A stretch of 64,000 nucleotides of DNA from an uncultured Veillonellaceae bacterium (GTDB lineage: Bacteria; Bacillota; Negativicutes; Veillonellales; Dialisteraceae), in contig CAKMIA010000003.1 in NCBI GenBank assembly GCA_927353735.1, positions 62,001 through 126,000 of the forward strand, given 5' to 3'. The translations under genes and the position numbers were made by a program. Below, in pieces: positions 59,914 to 64,000 of this stretch (its first letter is position 1; each line of letters opens with the position of its first letter). Under the pieces are notes generated by a model. It had not been told where the DNA came from. It made no database searches and was given only the letters and a program-made list of their open reading frames with translations.

Positions 59914-60903
59914 ATGACTATTCGAGAACGCACAGAGGCTGTCGAACGGCAGCTGCTCAGCCCGCGGGCGACCTTTTCCGACACGGCCCGCCGGGACCGG
60001 CCGGAAGAGGAGTGCCCCCTCCGCACGGCCTTTCAGCGGGACCGGGACCGCATCCTGCACAGCGGCTTCTTCCGGCGGATGAAGCACAAGACGCAGGTGT
60101 ACATCGCGCCCCGGGGCGACCACTACCGCACCCGCATGACCCACACGCTGGAGGTGGCCCAGATCGGGCGCACCATGGCGCGGGCGCTCCGCCTCAACGA
60201 GGACCTCATCGAGGCCATGGCCCTCGGCCACGATCTGGGTCATACGCCCTTCGGCCACGTGGGAGAGTCCGCCCTCAATGACGCCTGCGGCCATTTCCAT
60301 CACAACGAGCAGAGCGTGCGCATCGTGGAGGTGCTTGAAAAGGGCGGGCAGGGGCTCAACCTCACCCGGGAGGTGCGGGACGGCATCCTGCACCACACCG
60401 GCGCCGTGCGGGCAGCCTCGCCGGAGGGACAGCTCCTGAAATACGCGGACCGCATCGCCTATCTCTGCCATGACTTCGACGATGCGGAGGCGGCGGGGCT
60501 CCTCACGGCGGAGGACCTGCCGGACAATGTGCGCCGCCGCTTCGGCGAGACCCATTCGGAAATGATCACCGCCATGGTGACCGACCTCATTGCCGGTGCC
60601 ATGGACAGCGCGGTGATCCGCATGTCCCCCGAGGGAGACGAGACGCTCCTGCAGTTCCGGGAATTCATGTTCCGCCGGGTCTACCTGTCGCCGGCGCTCA
60701 TCCCCGACCGGGAGCGGGGCTATCAGGTGGTGCAGATGCTCTACCGACATTTCATGGAGCACCCCGAGGAGATTCCTGCCGAGCGGCGGCTCCTGGCCGA
60801 TACGGATAAGCAGGCCGCGGTGGACTTCATCTCCGGGCTGACAGACAATCATGCCATCGCCCTCTTTCAGGATATTTTCGTGCCTCGCTACTGGAATCTG
60901 TAA
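59914..60903 (+). CDS. dgt: Deoxyguanosinetriphosphate triphosphohydrolase-like HD protein
   Basis: A 329-residue HD-domain phosphohydrolase. The metal site is HRTRMTHTLEVAQ (H) and GHDLGHTPFGH (HD), and a later YADRIAYLCHDFDDA (D) completes it. The family hydrolyses dNTPs to the nucleoside and triphosphate; the short clade without a C-terminal extension fits this length. It probably tunes dNTP pools and could restrict phage (family knowledge). The ATG at 59914 has a GAGGTG site; the longer frame from 59680 runs through the preceding gene and is rejected. Confidence 0.9.
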   Translation: MTIRERTEAVERQLLSPRATFSDTARRDRPEEECPLRTAFQRDRDRILHSGFFRRMKHKTQVYIAPRGDHYRTRMTHTLEVAQIGRTMARALRLNEDLIEAMALGHDLGHTPFGHVGESALNDACGHFHHNEQSVRIVEVLEKGGQGLNLTREVRDGILHHTGAVRAASPEGQLLKYADRIAYLCHDFDDAEAAGLLTAEDLPDNVRRRFGETHSEMITAMVTDLIAGAMDSAVIRMSPEGDETLLQFREFMFRRVYLSPALIPDRERGYQVVQMLYRHFMEHPEEIPAERRLLADTDKQAAVDFISGLTDNHAIALFQDIFVPRYWNL

Positions 60904-60940
60904 AATTATATTACGGATAATATATACATCTCATTGTGCC

Positions 60941-60970
60941 TTGCAGGAAACGAAAAGAATTTCCTACAAT
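60941..60970 (+). promoter_or_regulatory. Promoter of the Asp/Arg-repeat protein gene
   Basis: TTGCAG, 18-bp spacer, TACAAT. Confidence 0.6.
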
Positions 60971-61043
60971 ACAGACAAGAGGATTCCCTGAGGGGAAAGG
61001 CATCTGCGCCGCAGGCGCGGAGAAAGGAAAAGAGGCGATCATC

Positions 61044-61553
61044 ATGAAAAAACTCCTGTTTACCGCATTTCTGACCGCAGCGCTCGCCGCGGGACTCACC
61101 GCATCGGCCGCTCCGGCGGACAGAGGCCCGGAGGCGCTCCGGGGACCGGCAGCCGCACCGCTGGTCAGAGAAGATAAGGACAAGGATAAGGACAAGGGAC
61201 TCCCGCCGGGACAGGCGAAAAAGATCGGAGACCGGAAGAAGGACCTGCCGCCGGGCATTGAGAAGAAGCTGGAAAACCGCCGTGATGACCGCCGGGATGA
61301 CCGGAGAGACGAACTCCGCGGCGACCGGCGGTATGACCGGTATGACCGGGACGATCGGGATGACTGGGATGACCGGGATGACTGGGATGACCGGTATGAC
61401 CGGGACGACCGGGATGACTGGGATGACCGGTATGATCGGGACGATCGGGATGACCGGCATGACCGGCACGACCGCCGTTGGGACCGGGACGACGATGATG
61501 ACGACGACCGGGACGATTTCCTCAGCAATCTGATCGATCAGATCCGGAAATGA
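61044..61553 (+). CDS. Secreted Asp/Arg-repeat low-complexity protein
   Basis: A 169-residue exported protein. A signal peptide (1-22, [10 protein letters not shown] core, cleavage after ASA) is followed by a DKDKDKD stretch and [22 protein letters not shown] repeats. A long tract of [17 protein letters not shown] repeats follows (about 80-155), then an amphipathic tail ([11 protein letters not shown]). The tract is charge-balanced Asp and Arg with regular Trp/Tyr/His. It may bind cations, lipopolysaccharide or the cell wall; no family function is known to me. Promoter, ribosome site (AAAGAGGCG) and terminator support a real gene. Confidence 0.75.
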   Translation: MKKLLFTAFLTAALAAGLTASAAPADRGPEALRGPAAAPLVREDKDKDKDKGLPPGQAKKIGDRKKDLPPGIEKKLENRRDDRRDDRRDELRGDRRYDRYDRDDRDDWDDRDDWDDRYDRDDRDDWDDRYDRDDRDDRHDRHDRRWDRDDDDDDDRDDFLSNLIDQIRK

Positions 61554-61560
61554 CGGACAG

Positions 61561-61590
61561 AGGCCCTTGGCAGAAGGGCCTTTTCCTTTT
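61561..61590 (+). terminator. Terminator of the repeat protein gene
   Basis: AGGCCCTT/AAGGGCCT stem (61561-61568 with 61574-61581), T-rich tail. Confidence 0.85.
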
Positions 61591-61606
61591 CTTAAGGATT
61601 TAGATA

Positions 61607-61635
61607 TTTATATACCTCGATTCATGTGATATAAT
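61607..61635 (+). promoter_or_regulatory. Promoter of the ArsR-family gene
   Basis: TTTATA, 17-bp spacer, consensus TATAAT. The AT-rich flanks (ATTTAT ... ATAAAT) could hold an autoregulatory operator. Confidence 0.6.
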
Positions 61636-61674
61636 GCAAATAAATTCTTGCCGCAAAAGAAAAGGAGAACTCTT

Positions 61675-62049
61675 ATGGATTACGAACCGAGCTACAAAGA
61701 ATTTTCTACCATCTTCAAAGCGCTCTCCGATGAGACAAGGCTCTGCATCGTGGACATGCTTTCCTGTGCAGAGATGTCGGCCTGCGACATCCTCCGGAAT
61801 TTCACCCTGTCTCAGTCCACGCTGAGCTATCATATGAAGATCCTCATCGAAGCGCACATCGTCAATGCCCGCCGGGAAGGCCTGTGGACGAAATACTCCA
61901 TCAATGACGAGACCTTCCAGAAGGTGATGGACTTCCTGCCGGCGCTGTACAAGATGAAGAACGAATGCGTATGCAAGCAGATCAAATACTGCAAGGAAGG
62001 GGATTCCTGTCCGGTCAACGAACACGGCCACGACTCCTTCGGCTACTGA
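61675..62049 (+). CDS. ArsR family winged-helix regulator
   Basis: A 124-residue ArsR/SmtB-type repressor. The core is IFKALSDETRLCIVDMLSCAEMSACDILRNFTLSQSTLSYHMKILIEAHIV, with the recognition helix SQSTLSYHM. A Cys in the metal-site helix (ACD) and a C-terminal Cys cluster (ECVCKQIKYCKEGDSCPV) suggest soft-metal or arsenite sensing, though the classic CVC motif in helix 3 is not intact. No metal resistance gene adjoins it, so targets are elsewhere or it acts only on itself. AAAGGAG precedes the ATG. Confidence 0.88.
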   Translation: MDYEPSYKEFSTIFKALSDETRLCIVDMLSCAEMSACDILRNFTLSQSTLSYHMKILIEAHIVNARREGLWTKYSINDETFQKVMDFLPALYKMKNECVCKQIKYCKEGDSCPVNEHGHDSFGY

Positions 62050-62055
62050 GAAAAT

Positions 62056-62077
62056 GCGGACCTTGTCCGCGTTTTTT
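62056..62077 (+). terminator. Terminator of the ArsR-family gene
   Basis: GCGGAC-CTT-GTCCGC (62056-62070) followed by GTTTTTTT. Confidence 0.9.
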
Positions 62078-62195
62078 TATGCCCGCTGTCCCGCCCTGCA
62101 GCGGAATGCAGACGCATGATAGAGAGGAAATCCAGCATAAAGACCTGCCACAAGTGACAGGTCTGGCAGAAATGACAGGAAAAAGCCGGCAAAAA

Positions 62196-62222
62196 AACGC
62201 GTCCCGAAGGGCGCGTCTTTTT
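62196..62222 (-). terminator. Terminator of the nitrilase gene
   Basis: Eight-bp stem (62196-62203 with 62208-62215), CGAA loop, with A-tract and T-tract ends; it serves the minus-strand gene. Confidence 0.8.
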
Positions 62223-62241
62223 TATTGCGCTGCAGAGGAGC

Positions 62242-63162
62242 TCATTCGTCCCGGAAGACGAGGCGCGTCACATCGGGGCGCGCATAGTGGCCGCACACAT
62301 CGTGCTCCATGCGGCTGGCGGGCACCTTTTGCATATCCAGCTCGGCGTAGAGGATGCCTTCCTTATCCCAGAGTGTCTCCGTCACGGCGTGGCCCGAGGG
62401 ATCGATGACAGAGCTGCCCCCGCGGCAGACCATGTCGGGCAGGCGGGCCACCTCCGCGGCGCCGCAGAGATCCTTCGGGTAGTCCTCCCGGGAGAAGACC
62501 ATGTCGCAGTTCACGAAGTAGCAGTGCCCCTCGATGGCGATGTGGCGGATGGTGTGCTGCCATTCCGGATTGTCATTCGTATTGGGGGAGATGTAGATCG
62601 TCACGCCCTTCTGGTAGAGCGCCGCCCGGGCGAGGGGCATATAGCTCTCCCAGCAGATCATGCTTCCCATGGGGCCCCAGGGCGTATCCATCACGGGGAA
62701 GAAATCCCGGTCCGCGTCGCCCCACACCACGCGCTCGCTTCCCGTGGGCTTCAGCTTCCGGTGGTTCATCACCGTGCCCTCGGGAGAAATGAAAATGTTG
62801 GAATTGTACAGCGTGGCCGTCACGGCGTCCCGCTCGGAGATGCCCATGGAGAGATAGATGCCGTGCCGCTTCGCCGCCTCGGCGAGGGCGTCCGTTTCCG
62901 GGCCGGGGACGAGAATGGACGCGTCGTAATAGCGCTTCCAGTCCCGGCGGCCCTCCTCGGTGCGGCTCCCCACGGTGAAGCCGAAGGTCATGCCGTAGGG
63001 ATAGCCCGGGATGAAAAGCTCCGGAAAGACGATGAGCTCAGCGCCGTGGGCGGCGGCTTCGTCGATGAGGCGGAGCGCCTTGGCGAGGCAGGCGTCCTTG
63101 TCGAAGAGCACCGGCGCAGCCTGGACGACCGCGATGCGGCAGGGGGATTGCAGTGTTTTCAT
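62242..63162 (-). CDS. Nitrilase / carbon-nitrogen hydrolase
   Basis: A 306-residue nitrilase-superfamily enzyme. The catalytic triad is visible as Glu in VFPELFIPGYP, Lys in NHRKLKPTGSERVVWG and Cys in MICWESYMPLAR. The KLKPTxxER context and ISPNTNDNPEWQHTIRHIA point to branch 1 true nitrilases (nitrile to acid plus ammonia) rather than amidases. It is cytoplasmic and monocistronic, with AAAGGACT before the ATG. The natural substrate is unknown. Confidence 0.9.
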   Translation of the reverse strand: MKTLQSPCRIAVVQAAPVLFDKDACLAKALRLIDEAAAHGAELIVFPELFIPGYPYGMTFGFTVGSRTEEGRRDWKRYYDASILVPGPETDALAEAAKRHGIYLSMGISERDAVTATLYNSNIFISPEGTVMNHRKLKPTGSERVVWGDADRDFFPVMDTPWGPMGSMICWESYMPLARAALYQKGVTIYISPNTNDNPEWQHTIRHIAIEGHCYFVNCDMVFSREDYPKDLCGAAEVARLPDMVCRGGSSVIDPSGHAVTETLWDKEGILYAELDMQKVPASRMEHDVCGHYARPDVTRLVFRDE

Positions 63163-63269
63163 GATAGAGTCCTTTCCTTGGGAAATCAGGGAATTTATCT
63201 CATCATACCACAGCGGCGGCTCCCTGCCTATGCGGTCGGGAATTTTAAAATTTATTTATAAAAAGGGAC

Positions 63270-63298
63270 TTGCAAAAATCTGATTCATCGTATACTAT
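63270..63298 (+). promoter_or_regulatory. Promoter of the 52-residue ORF
   Basis: TTGCAA, 17-bp spacer, TACTAT, about 53 bp before the ATG. Confidence 0.5.
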
Positions 63299-63350
63299 AT
63301 ATCTCAAAGGAAGATAGTATGCTATAGAATTATATGAAAGGGTGAGAACC

Positions 63351-63509
63351 ATGAAACAGTATCCGCGCAAGTCCTGCTCCGCAGGAAGAAAAGACATCCG
63401 CAGCATGGATATTCCCTGGTGGATCTCCCTGCCGGAGGATATGCCGTCTCTGCGGAAGCCCGCAGCCGCTCCGCGGCGGACGGCGCGCCCTGACGGACAG
63501 GGACAGTGA
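63351..63509 (+). CDS. Candidate 52-residue small protein
   Basis: An ATG at 63351 preceded by AAAGGGTGAG opens 52 codons before TGA. The peptide is basic, with a central aromatic block (DIPWWISLPEDM) and a Pro/Arg/Ala-rich end; it has no signal peptide. A promoter-like sequence lies upstream. It is not recognised. The 3' half overlaps GC-rich sequence in which open frames are common by chance. Confidence 0.4.
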   Translation: MKQYPRKSCSAGRKDIRSMDIPWWISLPEDMPSLRKPAAAPRRTARPDGQGQ

Positions 63510-63564
63510 AGCAGACAGATTTTCCATTGTATAGAGACAGCGCGCTCCGGCGCGCGGCAGAAGG

Positions 63565-63652
63565 CCTTCCGGCCGCGGATCACACCGGCCGGCGTGGTGA
63601 GTGTCCCGGTAGATGCACCGGAGACCTTCCGGCCGCGGATCACACCGGCCGG
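63565..63652. repeat. Two 28-bp direct repeats at 60-bp period, each a GC-rich hairpin
   Basis: Identical copies at 63565-63592 and 63625-63652. Each contains CCGGCC ... GGCCGG arms around a 12-nt loop. The second copy is followed by a normal terminator. Confidence 0.7.
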
Positions 63653-63664
63653 GAACACCCGGAG

Positions 63665-63707
63665 AAAGGATGGCTTTTTTCCCCTCTTTCAGCCATCCTT
63701 TTTTTCA
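63665..63707 (+). terminator. Terminator before the radical SAM gene
   Basis: Ten-bp stem (63665-63674 with 63692-63701), T-tracts in the loop and after the stem. Confidence 0.8.
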
Positions 63708-63767
63708 TGCCTGGAAGGGGGAGGGCCTTTCCTGTACAATGGAAAGAAACGGCCTGAAGGAGGACCT

Positions 63768-64000
63768 ATGGAAGGAATGTTTTTTGATTCGTACGATACG
63801 CCCGTATTCCGCCCGCCCAGCGAGGCGCGGAGCTTCATCCTGCGGGTGACGCGGGGCTGTGCGCACAACCGGTGCACCTACTGCAATATGTACCGGGGCG
63901 TGCGCTTCGAGCGGCTGGACGACCAGGCCATCTTGCGCCAGATCGCCCTGGCGGAGCACTACGGGAAGCGCTCCGTGCGGCGGGTGTTCCTCGCCGACGG
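63768..64000 (+). CDS. Radical SAM protein, 3' end outside window
   Basis: The frame opens at an ATG with AAGGAGG upstream and continues past the last base. After a short N-terminal segment (FFDSYDTPVFRPPSEARSF) the 4Fe-4S motif CAHNRCTYCNMYRG appears (C-x4-C-x2-C), typical of the uncharacterised radical SAM family whose members read GCPHNRCTFCxMY. The following VRRVFLADG fits the GGE-like strand. A TGTACAAT -10-like element lies just upstream. The reaction is not assignable from this fragment. Confidence 0.85.
   Translation, partial: MEGMFFDSYDTPVFRPPSEARSFILRVTRGCAHNRCTYCNMYRGVRFERLDDQAILRQIALAEHYGKRSVRRVFLAD

Noticed and set aside
60906..61469. Val/Ile/Pro repeat protein on the minus strand
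   Set aside because: It is the complement of the Asp/Arg repeat gene; the plus strand has promoter, signal peptide and terminator, and the minus strand has none.
63565..63652. CRISPR array
   Set aside because: Only two repeats, each a GC-rich palindrome, with no cas genes; better explained as intergenic hairpin repeats.

Overview
The window looks like a chromosome segment of a Gram-negative-walled Firmicute (class Negativicutes, Dialister/Selenomonas-like; the genus is a guess). The evidence is mixed Firmicutes and outer-membrane features: a T-box leader on ileS, a CcpN-like CBS/HTH regulator beside a DUF299 regulator, Firmicutes-type tRNAs and many U-rich intrinsic terminators, together with an autotransporter that carries an outer-membrane beta-barrel. 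Most genes are GC-rich. Several surface-polysaccharide genes are clearly AT-rich and look imported.

Layout. 1-3.7 kb: an McrB-like AAA ATPase (cut by the window edge) overlapping a DUF2357/PD-(D/E)XK nuclease, probably a McrBC-type defence pair. 3.8-11 kb: a DASS anion transporter with a hairpin leader, a low-molecular-weight tyrosine phosphatase, an autotransporter split by a frame break at a near-perfect palindrome, and a LysO-like lysine exporter with a structured leader. 11-18.3 kb: T-box plus ileS, a Schlafen-AlbA ATPase, rlmD and an acid phosphatase. 18.5-35 kb: a surface-glycan region with an MBOAT/SGNH acyl-transfer pair, several glycosyltransferases, a ChbG/HpnK deacetylase, a GtrB-like transferase followed by two tandem DUF6056 membrane proteins, an HtrL-family glycosyltransferase and the complete dTDP-rhamnose set rmlACBD. 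35-40 kb: a LysR regulator divergent from a five-gene oxidoreductase operon (72-aa protein, Fe-ADH, DUF3737, flavodoxin-like, cyclophilin-like). 40-46.9 kb: two tandem solute-binding lipoproteins, an MFS exporter, CstA and an acyltransferase flanked by 34-bp direct repeats. 47-54 kb: mnmE, tRNA-Trp, tRNA-Arg, galU, a cupin, larE-larB-larC for the lactate racemase nickel cofactor, tRNA-His and tRNA-Gln. 54-64 kb: an ArsB/NhaD-type transporter, ppsA with a CBS/HTH regulator and a PEP synthase regulatory kinase/phosphorylase, a dGTPase-like protein, an Asp/Arg-repeat secreted protein, an ArsR regulator, a nitrilase, a small ORF and the start of a radical SAM gene.

How the genes connect. The rml genes and galU supply activated sugars (dTDP-rhamnose, UDP-glucose) to the glycosyltransferases of the surface-glycan region. 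The MBOAT/SGNH pair and the acyltransferase could decorate the glycan. ppsA and its two neighbours control the PEP/pyruvate node, and CstA may import pyruvate or peptides. The most unusual single feature is larC, which carries an in-frame array of His- and Cys-rich repeats (39 His and 21 Cys in 125 residues), probably a nickel reservoir inside the nickel-insertion protein.
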